Part shown: piece by piece, positions 1 through 11,199 of the stretch
Layout of the letters: each line of letters begins with the position of its first letter
How positions within the stretch are numbered: the first letter of the stretch is position 1
NCBI GenBank assembly: GCA_029817715.1
Contig: JARUPY010000189.1
Location: 2,976,001 to 3,040,000, forward strand
Source of the DNA: Melastoma dodecandrum
Taxonomy: Eukaryota; Streptophyta; Magnoliopsida; Myrtales; Melastomataceae
Reading direction: 5' to 3'
Length of the DNA: 64,000 nt
Made by a program: the position numbers and the translations under genes
Notes under the pieces: model-generated
Told to the model about the DNA's origin: nothing
What the model saw: the letters and a program-made list of their open reading frames with translations, nothing else
Databases searched by the model: none

Positions 1-171
1 GAGTGAGATTAAATAACTAAGCCACAGCAAATTGAATAGTCATTTTGAATGACACGTTGCTTTTGATAAGAATTCAAGGACGAAGTGAAGGCCCCGATCA
101 CTCAAATCTCAAAATTTGTGACAAGGTACCTATCTCGAATTTAAATTCATAAAAAGAGTGATTTGTTTCAC

Positions 172-3100
172 CTGATTAGGCATGTTTGCAGCAAGTTCTG
201 CATCTGATTCCTCCTCTCCATCTGAATCCGCCATTTCCTCACACTCAAACTCAACATTCTCCTCGATATCTTCCTCAGAATCACTTAACTCTTCCTGCTC
301 CATCACAATGCCTGGATTAGACTGGTCCCCAACAATGTCCACATCATCAGTATGGGTGCCAACGGTGCCTGGTGGGTTGAAGCTGATCAAGGCGAAATTT
401 TCAGGCTCATCACAGGATGGATCTCTCCTTTCTTGAGGATCTACAGGTGTTTTATCGCCCACATGCCAGATCCTTTTAGGCGTATCCTCATCACTTCTCT
501 CTGCAGTCCTTCTAGGGGTGATAGAGTTTAGGTGGATGCTCAGATCAATTTCACTAGATTTGTCACCATGATTAGAAGGGTTCGCAAGAGCAGGCAATGA
601 GCTGCCAGCAGCCTGCTTTCTAGCTTGGGGAACTCCCAGACGAGCAGACAACTCAGTCCGTGGCTGTTTGTGAATCATCTCTGTACTCGTGCTGTCAGTC
701 CTCTCAAGGAGTGGGTGAAAATCAATGCCATCTGGGAGAGAAGATGAGCCACCAGGCCTTGGAGAGTTGAAGAAACGAGCCATAACTTGGTTCCTCTGGG
801 GCGAATTGTGAAAGAGACTCAGATTTAGTTGTGGTGGGCTTGGAGAGAAGAAATTTAAAGGAGTGGAAGCCAAGCTGCCACTGTTTCCCATGTAATAAGG
901 CAGCTGAGGATTCTCAGGAGCTTGGAACAGCAACGGATGCATTGGAATACCGGTGCAGCTACCCCTCTTCCCTGTAGAGCGCTTTTCATGGTTGACCGCC
1001 GGCTCTTCAGATTCCAAACATGCACCATCTTCATCCATGCTTGAGTAGTTGTTAGTATTTCTAACGTGCCCCATCTCAGGGCCTTCCACTTGTAACGATC
1101 TATGAGATGAACTTTTAAATACACTTTGGTCCGCATGGGCTTCTGCAGTGGGGAGAGTGAAACCAGCTCTACTATGATGATAAGCTGATGCAGAGATAAC
1201 ACGAACGTTCTGTGGAAGATTCACAGGAGGCAGATTTGGAGCTAGTTTCACTAAACGCGCACTTTCAACCTGACATCCTTTGCGTGGCCGGTTGGACAAC
1301 GGAGGGATGGAGGTCCTCCCAATTCTGCACATAACCGGATCAACGACAGAGCTAGATGTGCAGCTCCCTTGAGGATGAGAAGCAGCCTTAGCTTGCACGT
1401 AACTTGATGCAAATGGCAACCCATTTGCATCCCCAGCTTGATTTTGTCCTTCCCCATAAATATGTTGAATTGACTTTCCACCCACATCATTTGTTCCCTG
1501 AAAGAATAGATAATCAGCTGGGTCGGCTTTCCAGAAGGAAGAATAGGGGGTTTATGAGAGTAAAACCTGAGCATCTGGTGTCCAATTTGCAAGAAATGCT
1601 TCGTGTACATATGCTTCATCTGGGTCATCAACACAATCATCGCCACTGCTGTTTTCCCCGCGGGCATTGTGGTCCTGATAATACCACAGTTACAGTTGAA
1701 ATAAGTCAAACAATCTCTTTTGAGGTAAAAGAAACGCCTAGGGCATGACGTGTGTTGGTAGAAAGTAGTGCATACCTCCTCCGATGCATTTCGCCCAGTA
1801 CCCTGCATTGCTGCTCGCCTTCTTCTTTCTGCCTCATACTTACACCTCTTCTGCTTTTTAGCTGGGTCTACTTTGTACGACTTTTGGATCCCCATGGCGA
1901 TTCTCCATTGTCGTGGTAGTAAAGATGGATCTCTATGTGGAACGACATATTTCCATACTGACATCCAGTCAAGTTTATAAATCTTCAGCCCCTATAAATT
2001 AAAAAATTATGAAAATGAGCTAAAAAGGACGACTTGCTTTCTTGGAAAAGGAAAATGTATGTTAGGAAAGCAAACCAAAGACTACCTCCTGTATGTACTG
2101 CATTTCTTCTGCAGTTAAGGGGGATGTTTTCATCCTCCGAACTGCCTGTAAGAAGATACAAAAAAGTGATTTTTGTATGATGCTGAAATAGATCAAAACC
2201 ACCATCACAGACTATTGAATTAAGATGGTTTTTACAGAATCACAACTAAAGAATATTTCACAGGCCAAGTGCTATTAGATGAGTCATGACAACTATTCCG
2301 TGATTTTAATGGCCTTACAGTACCTTTATCGGATTCTCTGGAGCCTTGGAGGAGCAGCGATTCTTCTGCCGGACGAAAATCTGCAACACAAATAATAACT
2401 GCTCTTGCTAAGGGACAACCGACTTATACTTATCTTTTAATGGTCTACAATGAGAACTAACAATCATTTGATGTTTAACTCCTCCCAAATTCTCTAAGTT
2501 AAACATTCTGAACTCCAATTGAGGATGAGATGATAAGTCTTGATTCAGGTATATAATCATTTAAAGCACAACAGACCTGATGCTTGGACTTGCAGGGTAT
2601 AAAGCGTTGTTGGATGGCCTTCCAATCAGTGTTGTATTCCATCATTCCCAGGGCAAGTAGCCTGCAATGTGTATCAGAAGAAAATGAAAATCATTCTCTG
2701 ATGCCAGAGAAACATAAACAGGAGGTGACAGTGGATTTAAACAACTCACTCATCTTCCGCATCAGTAAAGAGAATTCGATTGGTTACTGACGCAGGCGGT
2801 GGTTTATGAGGGAATAATGCTTTATTGAATAGTGGATAGAATATTTGAGCTAGTTTTGCTATCTCCTTTGGAACAAGGGCGACAGATTGCTTCTTTGTGC
2901 TCTCCACCAAGGCAGTTGCTAATGACCTTTTGAGTTGTTGCTGGCTTGGGGACGAAGAGCCAGTCTGACCAGATCCTTTTGAAACCTGCTTGTCCCCTCC
3001 AGTGGTAGATGAACAAATGGGAAGGGGGAAGAGCGGCTCCCTTTCAGAACGGAAGTCAAAACTTGATTCCACACGCCGACGATGGTTCTCCCGAACAGCT

Positions 3101-5882
3101 GCAATATTCAGTTTGGACAAGCTTAATTATTCAAATGTTGTGTGAGGCGTATCACTAAAAATGTCAGAAAAGAAGGATTGTTTTATCCCGTACCGACAGT
3201 AACATTTTGAATGTAGTTCTTAACCAAATGGAGCGGGGCAACATCAAGAATGGACAATACAGGTCCACTGACAAATGGGAACCAGACAGCACCATCATCA
3301 CTATGAGAGCCCAGACTGCCATTATCTCCAAATCTTCCCTGCTCACTGATCGGGGAATCATGCAAAACAGTTTGCATCTGATTAGTAGGAGACGAACCTA
3401 CAGTCTGAGCATTCAATGAAGGATGGGACCCTAAGCTATGCTGCATTTGGTTAAGTCTGCAAGGCTGGTTAGGCACTGTTGGCAAAACATACGGAGGAAA
3501 AAAGCAAAATGCAGGATATGGTGTGCTTCTCCGAGCAAGTGCCTCTTTTTGTTTCTGAAGCACTTCAAATAGCAATTCCTGGACTGTTGAGGCAATCTGT
3601 TGCCTTGAAGAATCAAGAATGCAGAGAGAATATATTTGAATAAGGAGCTGCACATGCTCATGTATCAGGCAATACAACTGGCCAAGTTGATGTGGAGTAA
3701 ATCCATTCATAAAGCCACTTCCAGGAGGGAAACTGGTATGGTTAGGAGTGTCCCCTCTAAGAGAATAAGATGTAGACGGTACGTCATAACCGACAGGCAA
3801 CAAAGGTAGAAGGGGACGCAGAGGCCTCCTTCCCAGCTCGAGAAGCTTCCTCTTTTGTTCCCCGTTGACCTTTTGACGCCTGTTTTGTCTTGTCTCTGGT
3901 CTCCGACCGAATCTATCACGGCCACCTTTCAGATTTTTGTTGGCAAGAGTCTCGTCCAGGTCGCTCTCAAGAGCCTCCTCTAGCTCAATCTCAAAGTCTG
4001 CATCATTATCCTCGTCTTCATCATCAACAACCTCATTTGGAACAGCCAATTGACTGTCTCCATCTCCACCTCCTAAAACAGCTGCCAGGAACTTTCTATA
4101 CTCCTCTTCATCATCAACATTCCGAAGGTCATCATCATCATCCGTTTCCTGGAGAAAGCTCTCGAGCTCTTCAAGAGTAAAACCCGCAAGAGAATACCGT
4201 GCCCTAGTACGCTTAAATATAGCATCCTCTTCATCCAGGGACGTAGATGTTTTCCTTTCCTCAACTGTGTCCTCCCCCACCCTACCACTAAAATCAGGCT
4301 CATCACTTTTATGTCCCCCCTCAAGCACAAAAGCAACCTCATCAACACGAGAAGAAGCCTCTAAATCTCCTCCGGGAAGCCTTTCGGTATCATGTTCTTT
4401 CAACTCTACCTCACAAAATTCAGCACAAGGCGCACCTTGGGCAGATTTTCCTTCCTCAAAGTGCTCGGAATCATCTAACACGCCACCCCTCATGTCATCA
4501 GTCAACTCTGATGAATTAATCTCCGGATTACCAACCGAATCAATCTCGACTCCACCTATACTCGCTTCCACACCGTCGACTTCCGAGCTCAAGATCGAGG
4601 AACCATCCGATGAAGGCAATTCCTCCAAACACGGATTAAAACCCACATCCCCGTCTTCATCCTCGTCTCTCATAAGATCCGCAGCTTCTGCAATCTGACC
4701 CTGCTCCTCTTTTATTTTAGCAAGTTTCTTGACGAGTCGTGCTCTCTCAATCTCAACATAAATCTGTTGACCATGGACATTGAGTATAAGACCTCGACAA
4801 GAAGGTTCAAACATAAAACAATGAAAAGTGAACGACAAATGTCAACTCACTTTCCCAGCAGCAACAGAATTTAACGTTTTAATCAGTTCAATGCGGGTTT
4901 CCAGATCAGGGGTCTGATCTATATATTGCATTGCTTGCTGAACCATCGCCGTGACAGCCTGGATAGGAACATGTAAAATTAATGATGCTAGACAAGCCGT
5001 GACTAAAGAATGTATTTCAAATCAAACAAGCATATAGTTACCTAATGCCATATTTCACAGAGCATAAAAATGGCAGAAAGACCAGAACTATGTCTATCCA
5101 AAAATGCCCTATACCATAAGCCTTCCCCAGGAAACAAAAATCGCTGGATGATAGTGGATTCCCTTGAAACCCACTTCAAACCAGCTCCTGAAGCACATCG
5201 CAGAAAAATAGTCAAACAAAGTAAAAATTAGTTAACCTGATAAATGCTAACAACAAATAGCACTTCTACAGAGGTGAACACTTTCAATTCAGTCCAAGCA
5301 CCCTCAACTAGACTCCAGTAAAACTTCCCCAAGCAACGAGAGCTACCCACATAAATTATCCAAAATGCAGGCAGCTATCCACTTAACTTCAGATTTTAGT
5401 TCTCTACCACTGACAGACACAAACCAAACAAACTCTTCACAATTGAAGTCTCATTTCTCCTCAGATTTGCATCAAAACCGGGACGTCTTGGCTGGGTTCC
5501 ATTGCTATTGTCACTATTCCCAGATAGTTCACCAGTCAGTCAAATGCACATCTCCCAAAGCTCCAAACGAACCACGGAAATGCGGTCAACTACCCCCCTC
5601 ACCCGCCACCACCTAAAAAAACAAGCACTCCATGAAGCCGGACGGAAGAAACAGAAGTCAGGGAGCAAGAACCTGCTTGAGCTGTCCGCGTCGCTTGGAG
5701 AGGAGGACGATCTGATCGTTGAGGGTCTTCCAGGCATTGCCCTTAAAGCAGAGGTCAAGTATGTCGGAGACGGCCTTCTTGGTGCCGGACACATCGCTCG
5801 CTTGCCTCATCTGCTTCTCCACCGTCAGAAGCTGCTCTATCCTCGCCTCCAGGCTTCCTCCTCCGTTCTCCTGCATTCCCAA
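172..5882 (-). CDS. RPN5-DUO3 chimeric gene (GON4L/DUO POLLEN 3-like SANT protein with a proteasome RPN5 N-terminus), 3' end beyond window
   Basis: DUO3 is a GON4L-type nuclear regulator with Myb/SANT-like domains, known for male germline control. Ten exons keep phase: 5882-5673, 4958-4851, 4763-3194, 3098-2750, 2661-2577, 2380-2324, 2145-2086, 1991-1776, 1674-1567, 1497-172. All have GT donors and AG acceptors. That makes 1,363 codons; the last exon ends at a donor (CAG/GTGAAA), so the gene continues to the left. Residues 1-136 are RPN5, a lid subunit of the 26S proteasome ([62 protein letters not shown]). From Met137 the protein is DUO3-like: an acidic N-terminus, then a SANT-like unit ([20 protein letters not shown]) and a second ([20 protein letters not shown], then LLPRQWRIA), then an acidic tail. 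The joint lies inside one exon with no intron between the two parts. Start chosen at the RPN5 Met. An alternative is the ATG at 4673, which would give DUO3 alone. Confidence 0.85.
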
Positions 5883-6003
5883 AACGACAATAAAATAACA
5901 GAAAACTCACCCTCAGCGATTAGGGCTTGCGGAACATTCAATTTCAGAGGAATTTACCATCGCGAGATCGCAAAAGTGAGACCCCGGTCGGGGATCAAAT
6001 CGG

Positions 6004-6145
6004 AAACCCTAATCAACGTGAGGAAGACAGACGGTGAATCCCCAACTTTCGCTGTGTCTGAATATCATGGTTCTATGAATGGGCTTGGGTAGCTCAATAA
6101 ATCAGGCAGATTAATGGGCCAAAATGAGGCCCAGTTAAGCCCATA
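6004..6145 (-). promoter_or_regulatory. Housekeeping-type promoter upstream of the RPN5 exon: telo-box plus site II cluster
   Basis: About 120-260 bp upstream of the RPN5 start codon lie one telo-box (AAACCCTAA, 6004-6012) and four site II-like TGGGCY/RGCCCA motifs (near 6080, 6115, 6128 and 6139). Site II elements bind TCP factors and, with telo-boxes, are typical of plant ribosomal and proteasome gene promoters. I infer that the DUO3-like coding region is driven by this RPN5-style promoter. The motifs are seen; the function is inference. Confidence 0.55.
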
Positions 6146-6159
6146 CCAAAGAAGATTTC

Positions 6160-6900
6160 AACTCGGAATATTCCCAGGAAGCAAAACAAAATGCAGCGTC
6201 ACATGGTGACAATGCAGTAATCAAACAATTCTTTTAAAAGAAAACCCATCCTTTCATCTCTCCCCACCTCAAATTCTCTCCAGGAACGACGAAATCAGTG
6301 CCTCGACGTCATGATGATCCAAACATTCCTTCCAATTCTTGACGTCGGGTCGAGTCAAAATTCGGATCCCTTGTGTTTTGAACAATAGATTGGGCTGAAT
6401 TCTAATCGGCCTGGGTCCAATTTGTTTAGCCTTTCATAAAGTTTTATATATTGATCCTTATTCTTTTGAACTAAGTTCATCTGATTCCATAGTTTAAGTT
6501 AATGGGTTTAGGGATGTTTGGTAGGATTTAACTTTTACTAGGTAAATCCTAAAATTGATAGAATTCTTAACATATGTTCCAAAATAACATTCGTCGAAAA
6601 CATATTTATGTTTCTGAAGTCCGTAGGAAATTGTTAGTTGATTAATTGTTTCAGTAGAGCATAAGCCCGTCATAAATAATCTGCAGAAGTGGTTTCACGA
6701 CGATTGGATAACTGATATACGCGTGTAGATGTTCATGTGAAGTGAAACTGAACAACATGGGTTATTTGAAATGTTTAAGAAACATCACATTTGTGTCTCG
6801 ACTGATGAAAAGCAGTTCAATGATTGCACCTTCTTGCCCTATCACACCTTATCTTCGATTACGAGTTCCGTGCTACATTGAAGTATTCTAGATCTCCTAG
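6160..6900. other. Intergenic, no recognised feature
   Basis: Non-coding sequence between the chimeric gene's promoter and a small gene relic. I see no conserved protein segment, RNA gene or clear transposon end here. Confidence 0.5.
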
Positions 6901-6944
6901 TGTAGTAGTTAAAAATTTGTGCATGATGGATTAATGCGAAAAGG

Positions 6945-7010
6945 ATGGCCGCAGCGTGCTACATGTGCATGGAAATGTGCAAGACTCGGAGGGGACCGGA
7001 TGGATCGCGG
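6945..7010 (+). pseudogene. Fragment resembling TYW2/TYW3-type tRNA wybutosine-synthesis methyltransferase
   Basis: The + strand reads VLHVHGNVQDSEGTGW. This closely resembles the methyltransferase core of plant tRNA wybutosine-synthesising protein (LHVHGNV followed by an acidic stretch and W). Nothing upstream or downstream extends the similarity, so it is at most a short relic. The family match is from memory of one motif and rests on about 16 residues. Confidence 0.4.
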
Positions 7011-7414
7011 GAACGTCACGACTTCCATTCATGCAATTGCTAGATCCGAGGATATTCATTTCACTTCACGATATTGCCATTTTTTCGCAGTCACTAGAAC
7101 TGAAAACAAAAGATATGCTCGTTGGTTTGGGTCGCAGGACACTCCTGGGGATAACATGTGATAACAACTATAAAACTTGATAAGAATTAACGTTTTAATT
7201 CACAAAAGATTTGCCTCATCTAGAAAACTCGAAGCACATGCAACATATACTACACGCTCAAGAATATACGAAAGACATTTGGTAAACGATGCATCGGGCA
7301 CGAACCTAGGGAGAACATTGTGAATCAAACTTGGATGAACCTGTTACTTTTGGATATTACTTGTGTAACAAAAGAAATCACCTTGACAATGCCAGTTTAG
7401 TGCCTCCACTGACC

Positions 7415-7880
7415 TTAGTACAGTTTTGTTGGCTGCTGAGCTTTGCTTCTTATTATTGCGCAAAATTCTCGCAATCGATCCTCCCATCTTGTATCAGATA
7501 GCTTATGGAACCAAGCCAAGAGGAACCAAAAGGAAAAATATGTGCCAAAGAAATTCATAGTACGGCTACTTACATTGTCTTTGTCCACATCGGCAATGAT
7601 CTCCTTGATGTTAGCTTCTTCCCCAATTCCGTGCTCTTTCATCGCGGCTTCCAACTCATCCTTTGTGATATAGGTTGATGCACACTATGAAGAAAGAGTC
7701 AATCACTCCAAGCAATACGAATGAATTTTCCCATAGGGACATAACAAGGACTTGTTTTCGAGTAACCCGAACACTTAATACAAGCATTGAAGATTACTCT
7801 AGGGCAGAGTATGAAAGCTACAAGTAATAATTTCAAAGGCTTACCCACTGCCATCCTTATTGAAATACTGAAACGCATGG
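7415..7880 (-). pseudogene. Calcium-dependent protein kinase (CDPK) C-terminal EF-hand relic
   Basis: On the minus strand three pieces match the last EF-hands of plant CDPKs: EYLYHAFQYFNKDGSG (about 7878-7835), [19 protein letters not shown] then [12 protein letters not shown] (about 7666-7575), and the tail EFCAIIRS then AQQPTKLY with a stop at 7417-7415. The donor after KDN (GTAAGT) is present, but the joins no longer keep frame. One base is missing at the KDN/D boundary, another near the EEF codons, and the GSG/STYI junction lacks a proper acceptor. The sequence upstream (to about 8072) is not CDPK and I do not recognise it. No kinase domain is present. It is a truncated, frameshifted relic rather than a working sensor kinase. 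Confidence 0.7.
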
Positions 7881-8199
7881 TACAGGTACTCGTCTCTCAT
7901 CACCCTCCCACTCATCTCGTCTTGCAACAACTTTGCCGCCGTAACTCAAAACCGCGCCAGCAGTAAATGGAGCGTCCTCTCGATTAGGACACTCGCCTTC
8001 CGCGGTCTCCAAATTCTTCCCCACCGGCATCCGGCACACAACATATGTGCCCCTGCCCGTCACCAGAAACAATATCTACTTAAACAATGATCACTTCGCC
8101 AAAACCAAAAGATCTCATCTTTACGATCAGCTCTCGTAACGTAATATTTTAGATCAAAATATCAAACCATTACATATGATCACATAAATTACGTTATCG

Positions 8200-9060
8200 T
8201 GAGCACGAATAAGATACCGTGTGCTTTTCTTTCAGTCTTTTATACTTTGGTCGATCACGACTCATTTGGCGATCGACCATAAAGGTGAAAAGTGTTTTTT
8301 TTTATACTTCGGCCGACTGCGACTCACTCACGACTGACCGTTCTATTGAAAAATTTTGTACTTTAAAGTTCTGGAACGAACTTTCTTGTAATTATTATAA
8401 GAGATGTTCGTTCTACAGAAAGTCTATTTTGCTCATGATAGTTCCTACCAAAGGGGTCATGAACGAATTTTCTTATAACGATTACAGCGGAGGCCCGTTC
8501 TACATAAAGTTCATTATGTTAGGGAAAGTTCATACCGCTTGGTTTCCTGAACGAATTTTCCTATAATGATTACGTGAAAATTTGTTCGTTATATTCAGAA
8601 AAATTCGTACCACAAGATGTTCTGACGGACTTTCATGTAATAATTATAGCGGAGGTCTGTTCTACAAGAATGAAATTCTGTTGGGGAAAGTTTGTATCAT
8701 TTGATTATGGAATGAACTTTCTTGTAATGATTGCAGAGGTTCTTTCATTTTATTCTGGAAAGTTCGTACAAAGAGATGTTGGAATGAACTTTCCTGTAAT
8801 GATCGGGGGATGTTTGTTCTAAAAGAAGTTCGTTCTCTTCAGGATAGTTCGTACCAAAAGGTTTAGGAACGAAATTTCCTATAATGTTTACAGGGGGAGT
8901 TAATATGAACTTTTATGAACCAAATGAGTTCATGTAAAACGCACCTCCCATGTAATTATTACGAGAAAGTTCGTTTCATAACCTTATAGTACGAACTTTT
9001 CTGAATAGAATGGCCAACCGTCAAAAATGGGTCGCGGTCGTTCGAAATAGAAAAAATTTT
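8200..9060. repeat. Degenerate tandem repeat array, unit about 73-90 bp
   Basis: At least seven diverged units each contain a core like GAACGAACTTTCTTGTAAT followed by a GGAGGTTCGTTCTA-like segment. Cores begin near 8371, 8461, 8549, 8626, 8710, 8783 and 8867. The flanks (8230-8340 and 9010-9050) share TCGGTCGATCACGACTC-like and GGCCAACCGTC-like words. Reading frames through it are by-products of the repeat. I cannot assign it to a named family. Confidence 0.65.
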
Positions 9061-9141
9061 AAAAAATAAATTTCATCTTTTACGGTTGGCTGGAAAATGG
9101 ATTTCAATCTACTGAAGTATACAAATTTTGGAAAAAAAAAT

Positions 9142-9382
9142 TGTATTATAAAATAAAGGAGAGAGATCAAGAAGAAGAAAATCAGGGAATAGATGGGGAA
9201 GAGAAAAGGGGAATAATTTTATTCTTTTCAGTGTAACAATGTACAAAATGTATCCATCTATTTATAGGAACTTGCAACATAAGGAAATTAAATTACATTA
9301 AAAAAAACTAAAGAAAATATTTAACACTAATTAGAGGCACATGCGAATCATAATGACATTCACAATAAATATATTTACAATA
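9142..9382 (-). repeat. Putative 3' LTR of the Copia remnant
   Basis: Read on the minus strand, a purine tract (AAGGGGAG, about 9390-9383) is followed by TATTGTAAATA, then a TATA-like CTATAAATAG (about 9267-9258), and ends near TAATACA. This is the layout of a Copia 3' LTR. Boundaries are approximate because no second LTR was identified. Confidence 0.5.
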
Positions 9383-11121
9383 CTCCCCTTAAATATCCAT
9401 TGTGATATTGGCTCGTTAAAAACCTTTCCATGGAAAACCCAGTGGGAAAAAACCATGGTAAAAGAAAAAAGAGTACAATACGTTTACTACCCCTCTTTGC
9501 AACATTACTTTAAATATCCAAGTTTGCGAATTCCAATTTTATGCACCAGCCTTTCAAAAATTGTTGTAAGCAAAGCCTTTGTGAATAAATCTGCTAGATT
9601 TTCTGGTGAAGAATTGGACTCCTATACTAGCGCACTTCTTCAGTCCTGGCACCTGGAACCATTTGAGCTACGACTCGAGCGATTTGCCCACTTAGGTCGA
9701 GTACAAGATTAGGGTTTATTTTTGGATTGACCCCACTTTCCTTAGGTTTATTGTAGAAACTCTCTGTTTCCTTACGTCGACCTAGGGAAGAATAAGCTGG
9801 AGCCACATTCTGTTCGAGATCTATGAACATGGGGTTTAAATTCTTGTTAAACTCAGGCATCAGACTTTTTGAACTACCCACATCAATTCCATTAGAATTC
9901 ACAGGATATGGTTCAATACATTCGTTAGACGAACATCCACCATTAACCTTCTCCTTTGCAACAACCTTAGCACTTCCCATAAATGATTTTTCTCCTAGAG
10001 GCTCAGCCTTTTTCTCCGATCTATCACCCTTAAGGAGACATATTTGTTGAACATCAATATCACCACGCTTCTGGAGATCGTGGGTGAAAAAGAATTTTAG
10101 TGACATATGTTTCGTTTGATCGCTTTTGATATATCCTCCATTTAATTGAGCAATGCAAACAACACTATCCTCATATAAAATTATTGGGGAATTCTTATTT
10201 ACGGATAAGCCGTATGACCCTCGAATGTGATGTATAATTGATCTCAACCATACACATTCTCTACTGGCTTCATGAATTGTAATAATCTCATAGTGGTTAG
10301 ATGATGTGTGGGTAATTGTTTGTTTCATATATCTCCATGATATAGCGGTACCACCACATGTAAATAAATACCCTGTTTGAGATTTACCACTATGAGGGTC
10401 GGATAAATATCCGACATCTGCGTATCCAATTAATTCTGCTTCAGGCATGTACAATCCCAGGTCCATAGTTCCTCGAAGATACCGAAAGATATTTTTAATT
10501 CCTTTCCAATGTCTCCTCGTCGGTGAAGAACTATATCTCGCTAATAAATTTACTACAAATGATATATCAGGTCTAATATGACTAGCAATATACATTAGTG
10601 CTCCAATAACACTAAGATATGACACTTCAAGACCAATTAGTTCTTCATCATTCATTCGAGGTCGAAATGGTCTTTATTTACAACAAGATCTCACGACCAT
10701 TGGACTACTTAAGGGATGCGCTTTATCCATATAAAATCTTTTTAACACTTTGAAGAATAAGCAAATTGATGGACAAAAATTTCATTCTCTAAATGCTCAA
10801 TCTGCAAACCAAGACATAACTTCGTTTTTCCGAGATCTTTCATCTCAAATTCTTTCTTGAGGTAATCAAATGTTCGAGACAGTTCATCAGTGGTTCCAAT
10901 AATATTCAGATCGTCAACTTAAATCGCAAATATTACAAATTGTGATCCAGATCTCTTAATAAACACACGTGAACATATTGGATCATTTTGATATCCATTT
11001 TCAATAAATATTCAATGATACATTTATACCACATACGTCCAGATTGTTTCAATCCATATAAAGATCTGGATAATTTGACCGAGTAGAAGTCTCGACGATC
11101 TGAATTATACGCTTCTGGCAT
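9383..11121 (-). mobile_element. Copia retrotransposon remnant (RT and RNase H), with an internal foreign insert
   Basis: The minus strand encodes Copia reverse transcriptase pieces (SLYGLKQSGRMWYK near 11050) and an RNase H region (YLSVIGALMYIASHIRPDI, GYADVGYLSD, SGKSQTGYLF, ISWRYMKQ, DSVVCIAQLN). The end of pol, NLADLFTKALLTTIFERLVH, lies at about 9607-9550. It is separated from the preceding DIDVQQI (about 10045) by roughly 430 bp of unrelated sequence. The RT part has several frame breaks. The integrase and gag regions were not found. The element is not autonomous. Confidence 0.85.
9615..10045 (-). other. In-frame insert of unknown origin inside the Copia RNase H
   Basis: Between DIDVQQI and SPENLADLF the minus strand contains about 140 codons without a stop, running open from the RNase H reading frame (contains PLGEKSFMGSAKVVAKEKVN, MPEFNKNLNPMFIDLEQ and GQIARVVAQMVPGARTE). 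It has no resemblance to RNase H. The left edge reads TCTCCTTA and the right edge TAGGAGTCC, a weak inverted pair. It might be a retro-element gag/linker piece or a captured gene piece. I do not recognise it. Confidence 0.45.
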
Positions 11122-11199
11122 TTTGAATCATTTAGGAAGCTTTATGTATATATCGTTCTCAAGAGATACATATAAGTATGTTGTAACGACATCCATTAA

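Noticed and set aside
182..436. Ser-rich open frame on the + strand
   Set aside because: Antisense shadow of the acidic C-terminal exon of the DUO3-like gene.
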